Below are positions 55,470 to 64,000 of a stretch of 64,000 nt of DNA, one piece after another. The DNA is from Ceratobasidium sp. AG-K (taxonomy: Eukaryota; Basidiomycota; Agaricomycetes; Cantharellales; Ceratobasidiaceae). The notes beneath the pieces are model-generated. The model did no database searches. It was given only the letters and a program-made list of their open reading frames with translations, and was not told where the DNA came from. The DNA is taken from the NCBI GenBank assembly GCA_037039685.1, contig JAWNGF010000010.1, positions 62,001 to 126,000 on the forward strand, written 5' to 3'. A program made the translations under genes and the position numbers. The stretch's first letter is position 1. Every line of letters begins with the position of its first letter.

Positions 55470-58400
55470 TGTAGAGGGCAAAAGAGATTTAACGCGTAGA
55501 GTTGGTGGTGTTTCTTGGAGTAGTAGCAAGTTTTGCAAGTGACACTACCCGTTTCACTCCCCCTGCCTTTTATCTTCCTTGGAGCGTAGTTAGATGGCGT
55601 GGGAGCTTCGGGGTGTCGGCGTAGAAGGTCCTTGATGATCTTTGAAAGGTGACCAAAATCTTCTGCCCTTTGTTCTGTGTCTTCTTCACTTCCATAACCC
55701 TTCCATCTGACCCTGTAAAAAAGGCCGTCCTTTGTCTCCTTCCAGTCCAAGATCTTCTCTACTTCGTATTCTTCTTCTCCTTCTTCTGTTATGATCGGCG
55801 GTGGTCGGGGTTGGTTGCGGCTGAATTCGGTGTCTCCCTTGTAAGGGCTGAGCAAATCGATGTGGAAAACAGGGTGCACCCTCATTGTTGCCGGCAGATC
55901 AAGCTCATAAGCATGTGATCTTATCTGTCGCTTCACAACAAATGGCCCGTGCTTTTTGTTGTCCAGTTTCTTTGATGGTCTTTTTGTTTGAATGTTCTTT
56001 CCAAGTAGCCATACTAGATCTCCTTCTTGGTACTTGTCCTTTGGCTCTTCTTCTGGGAGCCTTTGGGTTTCCATAGATGCAATTGCTTCGTTGTGGATTT
56101 TACGCCATTTTCCTGTGATGTTGTTTGCTTCTGGAACCGCTGATTCTTCCGCTGAGATGTTCCACAGTGGTTCCCTCCCGTAGACAATTTCGAAAGGGGA
56201 ATTACCTGTTACCCGATGCTTCTGTAGATTATAGCTGAACTCCGCAATCGGTAATAAGTCTGCCCAATCATCCTGTCGGTAGTTGACGAACAATCGTAGC
56301 CAGCCTTCCATCCATTGATTGATTCTCTCCGTTATTCCATCTGTTTGGGGGTGGTAGGCAGTACTGAATCCTGGGCTAGTTCCAATTTTCTCATAAATGG
56401 CTTTCATAAGTTTGGAATTGAAAGTAGTCCCTCGGTCTGAGATTGTGCTTTTTGGGAAACCGTGCAGTTTCCAAACATTTGTGATGAAAAGATTTGCAAG
56501 GTCGCTTGCCGTGTGAGATTCTTTGCAGGGTATGAAGTGCGCCATTCTTGAGAATCGGTCCACCACTACTAAGATGCTATCTGATCCTCTGGATTTTGGT
56601 AGCTTCACCACGAAGTCGAACGCTATGTCTTCCCACGGTCCTTTTGGAATCTCCAGAGGCTTGATTGGGACTATTGACTTTGATCCCTTTGTCCGCTGGC
56701 AGGTCTCGCAGGATTCCACGTATCTGTTTATGCTTTGTTTCATCCCTGGCCAGAAGTACCTTCTTGATATTAGTTCCAGTGTTCTGGCCTGTCCTTGATG
56801 TCCTGCGATTTTTGAGTCGTGATGAGCTCGCATGATGGCCAGTCTGGATTCCTTATCCTCTGGCACGTAGATCCTTCCTTTGAACCATAATAGTCCCTCC
56901 TTGAAATCATAATCTTTTGCGCTGTGTTGTAGGGTTTTTGGTAATGTTTCCCTTGATTTGCAGATTTCTTTGATTTGTGCCAATCCTTCATCTGTTTCCT
57001 GAGCCTCCTTGATAGTTTCTATGATGTTTGTGTCTACCTGTCCCATAAATCCTTTGAACCTTTCAACAGATATCATAACTTGTTCAGGCGTCGGGATATC
57101 TTCATGGTCTGACCGTCTTGATAACAGGTCCGGTTTTGATGACAGGATGCCGGGGCGATATATGATGTCAAAGTTATAGGAAGCAAGCAATTGGTGCCAT
57201 CTTGCGTGTCGACGGTTGAACGTTCTTGCTTCCTTCCAGAACTGTAGGTTCCTATGATCGGTGTAGATGGTGATGGGGTCCCTTGTTCCTTCAAGGTATA
57301 GCCTCCAATGAGTTAAAGATTCTATGATAGCCATAAGTTCTTTATCGTGGACGTCGTAGTTGAGTTGAGCCTCGTTGAAAGACTTTGAGAGGAAAGCAAT
57401 AGGATGCAGGTAGCCATCGTCTTGCCTTTGCGACAAGATTGCTCCCATTGCTATTCCACTTGCGTCTGTTTCCAGGAAAAATGGTTTGTCAGGGTTTGGA
57501 TGGCGTAGAGTGGGTTCCTTGCTGATTTCTGTTTTTAGGGCCACAAAAGCTTCCTGCTGATCGTTTCCCCATTCCCATTTGTTTTCCTTTCTTGTCAAGG
57601 TTGTTAGGGGTTTTGCTAATCGGCTGAAATTCGGTACAAATCTCCGGTAAAAATTTGCGAATCCTAGGAATGCTTGAACTTGCTTGACCGTTCTTGGTTC
57701 CTTCCATTCCTTTATTGCCTTTACTTTTTCTTCCTCCATAGAGATGCCTGAATCGCTGATTCCAAGTCCAGTATATGTCAATTTGGTGACGAAGAATTCG
57801 CATTTTGGAAGCTTTGCAAAAAGATTTTCCTCCAGCAAGATCTTCAGTACTTTTCTGACATCCACGATATGTTGGCTTCTGTCCTTAGAGAAGACTAGGA
57901 TGTCGTCAATGTATACTATGACGCATACGTCAATAAGGTCATGGAAAATGTGATTCATATATCTTTGGAAGATGGCGGGCGCGTTCTTTAGTCCAAAAGG
58001 CATGACGACGTATTCGAACAGTCCTTCTTTTGTTCTGAAAGCTGTCTTCCATTCGTCGCCTTCCCTAATTCTGATATTGTTGAAACCCATGCGTAGATCG
58101 ATTTTGGAGAAAATCTTTGCGTCCTTGATTTTATCCAGAAGGTCTTCCATTAGGGGCATTGGGAATCTGTCGTCCTTTGTGATGGCGTTTACTCCTCTTA
58201 GGTCTTGAACGAGTTGTAGTTGGCGAACTGCCCCTGGATTTTTTGGATTGATTGGTTTTTTGACAAAGAAACAAGGTGATGCAATGGGGGATTTGCTGGG
58301 TCGAATCTTTCCCGCCGCAATTTCTTCATCCAGGTATTCTCTCAGTGCAATGGATTCTGCTGGAGAAAGTGGGATAGGTCTGGCTGGTCTTGGAAGCTCA

Positions 58401-58948
58401 GCCCCTTCCTTGAAGTCGATGGCGCAGTCGTATGGACAATGATCCGGGATTCTCTTGAATTTTTCTTCACTGAAGACGTCGGCAAATTCCTTGAGTTCCT
58501 CAGGCAGATCGTCTATTGAGGCCGTTCTTGCTTGAATGGGTTCTGTCCGCCATGATATGTGCTTCGTTTTCCAATCAATGACAGGGTTTGATTCCTCTAA
58601 CCATTCCAGTCCCAAGATAAGTTTAGTTTCTCCAGTAGGCATAGCGAAGAAGACTTGTTTGAAGGTTCTTCCTTCTACTTCTAGTTCCAGCTTAGCTTTG
58701 AAGCGTATTTGGTGGGAGAGTTCCTTCCCCTGGATACCAATTACTTTTCTAGGAGTGGAAAGTTCCATGAGTGGGATGTTGTTGGATCGAGCCCACGAGA
58801 TGTCCAAGAAGTTTTTTGATGCTCCGGAATCGATGAGAGTAGGGATAGTTTCTGTGATTCCGGCAACGTTTGCGTAAACAATGGTAGATTCATTTGTCGC
58901 TCTAAAGTACATTGTTTCTGTTGCCGGTTTTTTGGTCTCTCCACACAC
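55034..58948 (-). CDS. pol: Pol polyprotein, element B5 (1304 aa, intact)
   Basis: Open from a GTG next to the gag stop to 55034. Protease LIDSGAS, RT YIDD, RNase H ETDASG, integrase HHCC and DD35E, chromodomain YEVEKILDWKET...RWKGY. Highly similar to B3 pol. The slip heptamer G GGA AAA is at 58975-58969 on the minus strand. The last 145 residues overlap ORF3. Confidence 0.95.
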   Translation of the reverse strand: MCGETKKPATETMYFRATNESTIVYANVAGITETIPTLIDSGASKNFLDISWARSNNIPLMELSTPRKVIGIQGKELSHQIRFKAKLELEVEGRTFKQVFFAMPTGETKLILGLEWLEESNPVIDWKTKHISWRTEPIQARTASIDDLPEELKEFADVFSEEKFKRIPDHCPYDCAIDFKEGAELPRPARPIPLSPAESIALREYLDEEIAAGKIRPSKSPIASPCFFVKKPINPKNPGAVRQLQLVQDLRGVNAITKDDRFPMPLMEDLLDKIKDAKIFSKIDLRMGFNNIRIREGDEWKTAFRTKEGLFEYVVMPFGLKNAPAIFQRYMNHIFHDLIDVCVIVYIDDILVFSKDRSQHIVDVRKVLKILLEENLFAKLPKCEFFVTKLTYTGLGISDSGISMEEEKVKAIKEWKEPRTVKQVQAFLGFANFYRRFVPNFSRLAKPLTTLTRKENKWEWGNDQQEAFVALKTEISKEPTLRHPNPDKPFFLETDASGIAMGAILSQRQDDGYLHPIAFLSKSFNEAQLNYDVHDKELMAIIESLTHWRLYLEGTRDPITIYTDHRNLQFWKEARTFNRRHARWHQLLASYNFDIIYRPGILSSKPDLLSRRSDHEDIPTPEQVMISVERFKGFMGQVDTNIIETIKEAQETDEGLAQIKEICKSRETLPKTLQHSAKDYDFKEGLLWFKGRIYVPEDKESRLAIMRAHHDSKIAGHQGQARTLELISRRYFWPGMKQSINRYVESCETCQRTKGSKSIVPIKPLEIPKGPWEDIAFDFVVKLPKSRGSDSILVVVDRFSRMAHFIPCKESHTASDLANLFITNVWKLHGFPKSTISDRGTTFNSKLMKAIYEKIGTSPGFSTAYHPQTDGITERINQWMEGWLRLFVNYRQDDWADLLPIAEFSYNLQKHRVTGNSPFEIVYGREPLWNISAEESAVPEANNITGKWRKIHNEAIASMETQRLPEEEPKDKYQEGDLVWLLGKNIQTKRPSKKLDNKKHGPFVVKRQIRSHAYELDLPATMRVHPVFHIDLLSPYKGDTEFSRNQPRPPPIITEEGEEEYEVEKILDWKETKDGLFYRVRWKGYGSEEDTEQRAEDFGHLSKIIKDLLRRHPEAPTPSNYAPRKIKGRGSETGSVTCKTCYYSKKHHQLYALNLFCPLQCLLSPAPPLPTTSPASSKDLPSPRQGSSTPELPSTSSRGRNKALEGCTSGPQTISSTQTWGNSSGLEKNGRHACSSYERTYSSVEGALLSRSRRSSSSPPTCLGWLNGDKKERTQASGYQVTTEGSQRSDLDGTMPGTPTTRRT

Positions 58949-58950
58949 AG

Positions 58951-60942
58951 TTAGAGGGAGACCCCTTCTTTTCCCGAGTCTTCTACGATTGTTGCCTCCC
59001 TTCCTTTAACGCTAGGTTCCGTTGTTATCCATTCCTTAGATGGACATTTGAATGAACGGTGTCCTTCTTGTCCACACTTCAGGCAGCGGTTGGTTGCTAT
59101 CCTTGCTTTGTATACCTCGTCAGGCAGCCGCTTTGTAGAGGACTGTCCGCTAGTGGTTGGCTGGGCCGCCTTCTTCCCTGTTGAGGTCTTGATTTGTTTC
59201 AATTTCTGGTCAATAGAGATTGCAATTGAGATCCACCGGTCAAGGGAAAGTTCCCGTTCTGTCCCATCTTCATTGATCAGGGTTAGTTCAAAGCAGGCTA
59301 GTTCAGTCTTGACTTCTGACTTCAACCCTTCCTTGAATTGGTTGATCAGAGCTTCCTGTCCCCAATCTACGTCTACCAGGAGATATTGGAATTCCGAAGC
59401 GTAGTTTGCTACTGAGTTGTTCTGTTTGCATTTTCGGATGTCCGATTCGGCCTTAGCCTTTTTGTTGGGGTCGCTGAACTGTTCCATGAAGTGTGCCTTG
59501 AAACTTTCCCATGAGGCGAGGTTTTGGTTATTCTCCCTTTGGTTAAGCGATCGTAAGAGTACTTGTGCCCAGTGAGTGGCGGCCTTGTTCTCGGATTTGA
59601 AGTTTGCTAGAGCTTCGCGTATTCTTTCTTCGTTGGAAGTGTATTGATCGCCTAGACGTACAAAGTAGCTTTCCATTTGTGTGATGAACATTTCGGCACC
59701 CTCTCCTTTCTTTCCATCGAAGGCTTCTGGACGAGTTACTTTGGGACGACGAGGTCCGTTACCGATGTTTGGGTTTTCAGTTAGTCGTTGAATTCTTAAT
59801 TCCAATTCGTCGATCCTGGTAGATTCTGCTTCTGGGTGTGGTGGAGAATTTGATCGCCTGGAGGGAAGCCCGTGCAGGGAAGTTTCGTCCATTTCTTCTC
59901 ACATACTGTTGATAGCTTCCTGAACCTCCGTGATTTTGGTAGTGAAGGAGGTTCCTTCCTGTCGTAGGGATTCTAGTCCCTGTGTAACTGCCTCGTTCCA
60001 TTCGAGTTGCCCTTGTCTGGTAGTGTTGAGTTCTTCGCGTATATTGTTCACTAGTCCTTGAGTGTTGGTTACTTCATTTCAAAGGCGGGTTACATCTTGG
60101 CCGACTAGAAAGGAATTGTGTTCGCCATTTCTTGCCGCATTCAGGATGTCCGTCAAGGTACCTTGTAGGGTGTTGATGGAGTCGTTAAAGATTTGTTGGT
60201 TGTTTGCTAGGATTTGTGTAGCTTGTTCTAGGCCGCTAAGCCTTCGATCTATAGTGACTCTCATTCCGTCTATAACCCTAATGGTGGCGTTGTGTCTTCC
60301 TTCTAGAAGGTCATCCAAGTCGTCTAGATTACTGATTAAAGTCCTGTTGCTAGAGCTGGAACTTGAACTTGAGCTTCCTGGATCACCGGCGCTTTGTTGT
60401 ACCGGGCCCGATTGCCCGGAGTAACCTTGTGGGACATATGGTGGTGCCGGAATCACAGGCGTAACTGGCTGGGAAGCCACTGGAATTGGTCCTGTGTTGG
60501 TGATAGTTCCTCCAATTTGGGGGACTGTGGGGACGTGTGGTGTAGGAGGAGGTCTAATGGGAACAAGCGACACGCCTCCATGTGCTTCGGGTTGGGGGGA
60601 AAAGAACTGTCTCCTAGTCCCTAGTGGCCATAAAGGACGTGATGGCCCTGGACTTCCAGTTGGAATGCGAATTACAGCTGCAGTGGGGTCATTTGTGAGA
60701 TCTCCTGGTTCTCTATTCGTGATAGTGGGTTCTTCCTCTTGTACAGTTGTCATGTCAACGATGCCGAAAGCTCCCGGCATTGATGTTTGGCTTTGGGAGC
60801 GTGATCGGACGGGAGCTCCCGCTTGATTTTGTGCAATATCTTGCTCGTTTAGTGATCCTGTGGGCCTTGCTGCCCGACTGGGTCCTCTTCTTGTTGATAA
60901 TGTGGATGAGGGTCGTGACCCTCCATCTTCTTGAATAGACAT
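58951..60942 (-). pseudogene. gag: Gag, element B5 (two TGA codons)
   Basis: ATG at 60942 (MSIQEDGGSRPSS), stop at 58951; 1992 nt in one frame. TGA at 60081-60079, the same codon as in B2 (RL-stop-NEVTN; CGA in B3), and TGA at 59901-59899 (CAA in B3, CGA in B2). Coiled coil, gag core and knuckle CLKCGQEGHRSFKC otherwise complete. With these stops the copy would need suppression or Gag in trans. Confidence 0.93.
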
Positions 60943-60971
60943 ATTTGTGTGTTGTTAAGCTTGTTTTGTAA

Positions 60972-61427
60972 TGTCGTAAGCTTCTTCTTGGTGGCTATGA
61001 GACAAGCCGCGATGGAGAGTGGACGGCACTAAGACCTAAGTGACCTCTTGAACCGCAACACACTTAAGCGTCTGTAGGCTCTTGAGGGTAGGGGTGGTTC
61101 TAAGTGTCACTCAGAGGGGATGTTTTGACGAGACAAAACAAGCTGGGGTCACCAGGCTTGTTGGTCCTCTATATATATTCAAGAAGTGGCCGAGTCATAC
61201 AAGGCGCAGCCACATGAGTCATACAGTCTACCAGTCAGGAGTGTCCAAGTGAGTCATGCTGTATGAACAGACATGACTCGTACAAAGCACAGCCGCGTTA
61301 CACAATGTAACAAGATAACCACAAGAAGGTGGCAACGCGGCGAACGGAAATGGAACACAGTCACAAAAGAAGGGAACAGGCAGGCAAGACAACAGGCGAG
61401 TCCGATGGAGTGAGCTAGCTCATGACA
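60972..61427 (-). repeat. 5' LTR of B5 (456 bp)
   Basis: Coding strand starts TGTCATGAGCTAGC at 61427. Primer-binding site ACAAAACAAGCT at 60969-60958 after TT. Confidence 0.97.
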
Positions 61428-61432
61428 TGGAG

Positions 61433-63260
61433 GCTTTACCCAGAAGGGACAAAAGAGGAAATCACAATATACACAGACCACAGAAACCTCCAGTTCTGGA
61501 AAGACGCAAAAACATTCAACCAGAGACATGCACGCTGGCACCAAATACTTGCTTCTTACAACTTTGTGATTGTATACCAGCCAGGAATCCTCTCGCAAAA
61601 ACCTGACTTACTGTCTAGACGGGCCGACCATGCCGAAGTCCCATCAGCCAAGCAAGTCATGATTGCCAACAAAAATTCCGGGGCTTTGCTGCAGGACTCA
61701 AGGAAGACATCATTAGTGATATGATCAAAGCGCAACAAGAAGACCCTAGTCTACATGGAGTAATTGATCTCTGCAAAAGGAAGGAATTGCTACCTAGGAG
61801 TATTCTGTCCAGTATCAAGGATTACGAACTACGCAAAGGACTACTGTGGTACAAAGGAAAGATAGTAGTCCTGGAAGATAAGGATTGCTGTTTATCAGTA
61901 TTAAGACTGCATCATGACTCACCTATTGCTGGTCACCAAGGACATGCAAGAACCCTGGAACTCATGTCAAGACACTACTACTGGCCAGGAATGAAGCAAA
62001 GCCTCAACAAATATGTAGATTCATGCAAACAGTGTCAAAGAGCAAAAGGTACAAGATTGCAGGCTCCCTTAAAACTGTTACAAATTGCAAATGAGCCATG
62101 GGAGGATATAGCATATGACTTTATTGTATAACTCCCTAAATCAAAGGGAATGGACAGCATTCTCGTTGTGGTGGACAGGTTCTCCAGAATGGCACACTTC
62201 ATACCTTGCAGGGAGTTGCACAAGGCAAACAAACTAGCAGAGCTATTCCTGAGCAATGTCTGGAAACTTCACAGATTTCCCAAGAGCACTGTATCAGACC
62301 AATGAAGTACTTTTAACAGCAAACTGCTGAAAGCGATCTACGAGAGAATTGGAGTGTCACCTGCTTTTAGTACTGCTTGCCACCCTCAAACCAACAGAAT
62401 TACGGAACAAATCAACCAATGGCTAGAAGCATGGCTATGCACATTCATCAATCTCCATCAGGACAATTGGGTGGAATTACTGCCTACCGCCAACTTCTGT
62501 TACAACATGCACAAGCACAGAGTAATGGGAAAAAGCCCTTTTGAACTTGTCTATGGAAAAGAACCCTGATGGAATGTATCCAGCATAGCAACAGAAGTTC
62601 CTGAAGCAAACACAGTAACAACAAGATGGGAGGAGGCTAGGAAAGAGGCTTGTGCTGCTATGGAACTACATTGAATAAAGGAGGAAAGCATCAAGGAGGA
62701 GTACCAGGAAGGAGATCTTGTATGGCTGTTTGGACTGGACATCAAATCAAATAGACCATCAAAAAAGCTAGATAACAAGAAGTTTGGACCTTTCCCTGTG
62801 AAAAGAAAAATATCTTCACACGCCTACGAGCTGGATCTACTACCGACTATGAAGAAGCACCCTATTTTCCATATTGACCTTCTAAGTTGGTACAAGGTTG
62901 ACAAGGAATTCAATCGGAACCAACCATGTCCTCTGCCAATTATCATGGAAGAAGGAAATGAGGAATATGAAGTTGAGAAAATTGTTGATTGGAAAATAAC
63001 AAAGGAAGGGGTCTTCTATAGAATCCGATGGAAAGGATATGGAGAAGAAGATGATACAAAACAACGTGCAGAGGATGTAGGGCACCTAACCAAAATAGTG
63101 CAGAAGTTCCTGAAAAAACATCCTGAAGCACCAACACCAGCAAATTTCAAGGGAAGGATAAAAGGCCAAGGTGCAAGAGAGGAGGAACCCATCTGCAAAA
63201 CCTGCAACTACTCCAAGTCAAACCCATCACTTCACGCTTTAAATCTTTTCTGCGCTTCAC
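61433..63260 (+). pseudogene. pol: Pol, RNase H to chromodomain, element B0 (after B5)
   Basis: Completes the Arg codon cut by B5 (HW|RLYPEGT). One-base gain in an A run near 61672; TAA at 62129-62131; TGA near 62303, at 62567-62569 and near 62673. HHCC, D and E integrase motifs and chromodomain (YEVEKIVDWKITKEG, RWKGYGEEDDTKQRAED) are still visible. Confidence 0.9.
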
Positions 63261-63261
63261 A

Positions 63262-63352
63262 ATGCCTGCTGTCTCCTGCTCCACCATTGCCAACAACCTC
63301 ATCCGCGTCCTTGACGGACCAGCGTTTGCTACGGCAAGGATCCTCGACGCTG
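63262..63352 (+). pseudogene. ORF3 of unknown function, element B0, first 91 nt (cut by B6)
   Basis: MPAVSCSTIANNLIRVLDGPA-like start preceded by the conserved ctttaaatcttttc. Cut by B6 within ILDA; remainder outside the window. Confidence 0.8.
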
Positions 63353-63819
63353 TGTCGTGAGCCAGCTCACTCCATCGGACTTGTCTTGCGCCTCGCCCGT
63401 CTGTTCTTGTTTTGTTGTTTCTGTTTGTGTGCTGTTTGCCTTTCCTGTGCCATGTTGCCACCTTCTTGTGGTTACCTTGTTACATTGTGTAACGCGGCTG
63501 TGCTTTGTACGAGTCATGTCTGTTCATACAGCATGACTCACATGGATGCTCCTGACTGGCTGTTTTGTATGACTTGTGTGGCTGCGCCTTGTATGACTCA
63601 GCCACTTTCTGAATATATATAGAAGACCAACAAGCCTGGTAACCCCAGCTTGTTTTGTCTTGTCAAAACATCCCCTTTGAGTGACACTTTGACCACCCCT
63701 ACCCTTGAGAGCCTACAGACACTTAAGTGTGTTGCAGTTCAAGAGGTCACTTAGGTCTTAGTGCCGTCCACTCTCCATTGCAGCTTGTCTCATAGCCACT
63801 AAAGAAGAAGCTTCTGACA
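63353..63819 (+). repeat. 5' LTR of B6 (467 bp)
   Basis: Ends CTTCTGACA. Primer-binding site acaaaacaagct at 63822-63833. TATATATA and AGCTTGTTTTGT present. Confidence 0.94.
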
Positions 63820-63841
63820 TTACAAAACAAGCTTAACAATC

Positions 63842-64000
63842 ATGTCCATACAAGAGGATGCGGGGTCGCGCCTTGCAACACCACTCTCTACTAGAAGAGG
63901 ACCAAGTAGGGCTTCAAGACCTACAAGTTCCCTCAACGAGCAGGATATTGCACAAGCACAGGCAGGAGGACCAGCAAGGTCTCGCCCACAGAGCCAAGCC
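63842..64000 (+). CDS. gag: Gag (partial, N-terminus only), element B6
   Basis: ATG at 63842 (MSIQEDAGSRLATPLS); open to the window edge. Closest by eye to B1 and B4 gag. Confidence 0.88.
   Translation, partial: MSIQEDAGSRLATPLSTRRGPSRASRPTSSLNEQDIAQAQAGGPARSRPQSQA

Larger units (their letters stand above)
54208..61427 (-). mobile_element. B5: family B gypsy element, minus strand, inserted in B0 pol
   Basis: Target duplication tggag at 54203-54207 and 61428-61432. LTRs 456 bp each, four differences by eye. Pol and ORF3 are fully open; gag has two TGA codons. Length 7220 bp. The only minus-strand B copy. Confidence 0.97.
6297..64000 (+). mobile_element. B0: outermost family B gypsy element, split by B1, B5 and B6; 3' end outside window
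   Basis: Own segments: 6297-7554, 51423-54207, 61433-63352 and beyond the window. Each junction is clean: gag reads across the B1 site (tccac duplicated at 7550-7554 and 51418-51422), and pol reads across the B5 site (tggag at 54203-54207 and 61428-61432). B6 entered ORF3 at 63353. Stops and frameshifts are most numerous here, consistent with it being the oldest B copy. Left flank aacac (6292-6296) is the expected duplication; its partner is outside. Confidence 0.9.
63353..64000 (+). mobile_element. B6: family B gypsy element inserted in ORF3 of B0, right part outside window
   Basis: LTR starts TGTCGTGAGCCAGC directly after cgctg (63348-63352), the expected duplication. Internal sequence matches other B copies. 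Confidence 0.92.

Noticed and set aside
1..64000. CRISPR array, rRNA or tRNA genes
   Set aside because: No regularly spaced short repeats and no rRNA or cloverleaf-like sequence seen; all repeats are LTRs or element copies.

Overview
The window is almost entirely nested Ty3/gypsy LTR retrotransposons of the chromovirus (Tf1/sushi-like) type. Gag with a CCHC knuckle is followed by protease, reverse transcriptase, RNase H, a DD35E integrase and a C-terminal chromodomain. The style fits a repeat-rich, gene-poor part of a filamentous fungal genome. An agaricomycete such as Rhizoctonia is my best guess, from the element style only. No intact host gene is visible; 5.6-6.24 kb holds an unassigned minus-strand coding remnant.

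I use my own labels. Family A has LTRs of about 413 bp (TGTCATGAGC...GGGACA). Family B has LTRs of 456-476 bp (TGTCGTGAGC...ACA). Family C has LTRs of 491 bp (TGTTGTGACC... on its coding strand). A related remnant LTR is called D.

Layout: A1 (1-5043, left end outside the window) sits beside a decayed gypsy remnant and the D-type LTR (5.04-5.6 kb). B0 begins at 6297 and runs past the right edge. Inside B0 lie B1 (7555-51417, in gag), B5 (54208-61427, minus strand, in the RNase H part of pol) and B6 (63353 to beyond 64000, in ORF3). Inside B1 lie B2 (9288-16551, in gag), C1 (17026-39438, minus strand, in gag) and A2 (43291-50236, in ORF3). Inside C1 lie B3 (23837-31069, in gag) and B4 (31810-39017, in its 5' LTR). 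Seven insertions have both ends in the window and each is flanked by a perfect 5-bp duplication: tccac, agaaa, ctcgc, gtttc, gtaga, cggcc and tggag. Removing the inserts brings B1 back to about 7.2 kb and C1 to about 8.0 kb, which supports the reconstruction.

The families share a common design. A TATA box lies 33 nt upstream of a 12-nt R-region sequence. That sequence is complementary to a primer-binding site 2 nt (TT) inside the LTR, which suggests self-primed reverse transcription. Gag and Pol lie in different frames joined by a candidate -1 slip site (G GGA AAA, or G GGA AAG in C). Families B and C carry an unrecognised ORF3 after the chromodomain, 254 aa in B and about 377 aa in C, in the -1 frame of pol. 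Family A instead has an ATG-less coiled-coil ORF upstream of gag.

B3 is the only element that looks fully coding. B5 is intact apart from two TGA codons in gag. A2 has LTRs that read as identical but a 1-nt deletion in RT. The other copies are decayed, mainly by CpG-to-TpG changes (CGA to TGA stops) and single-base homopolymer indels.
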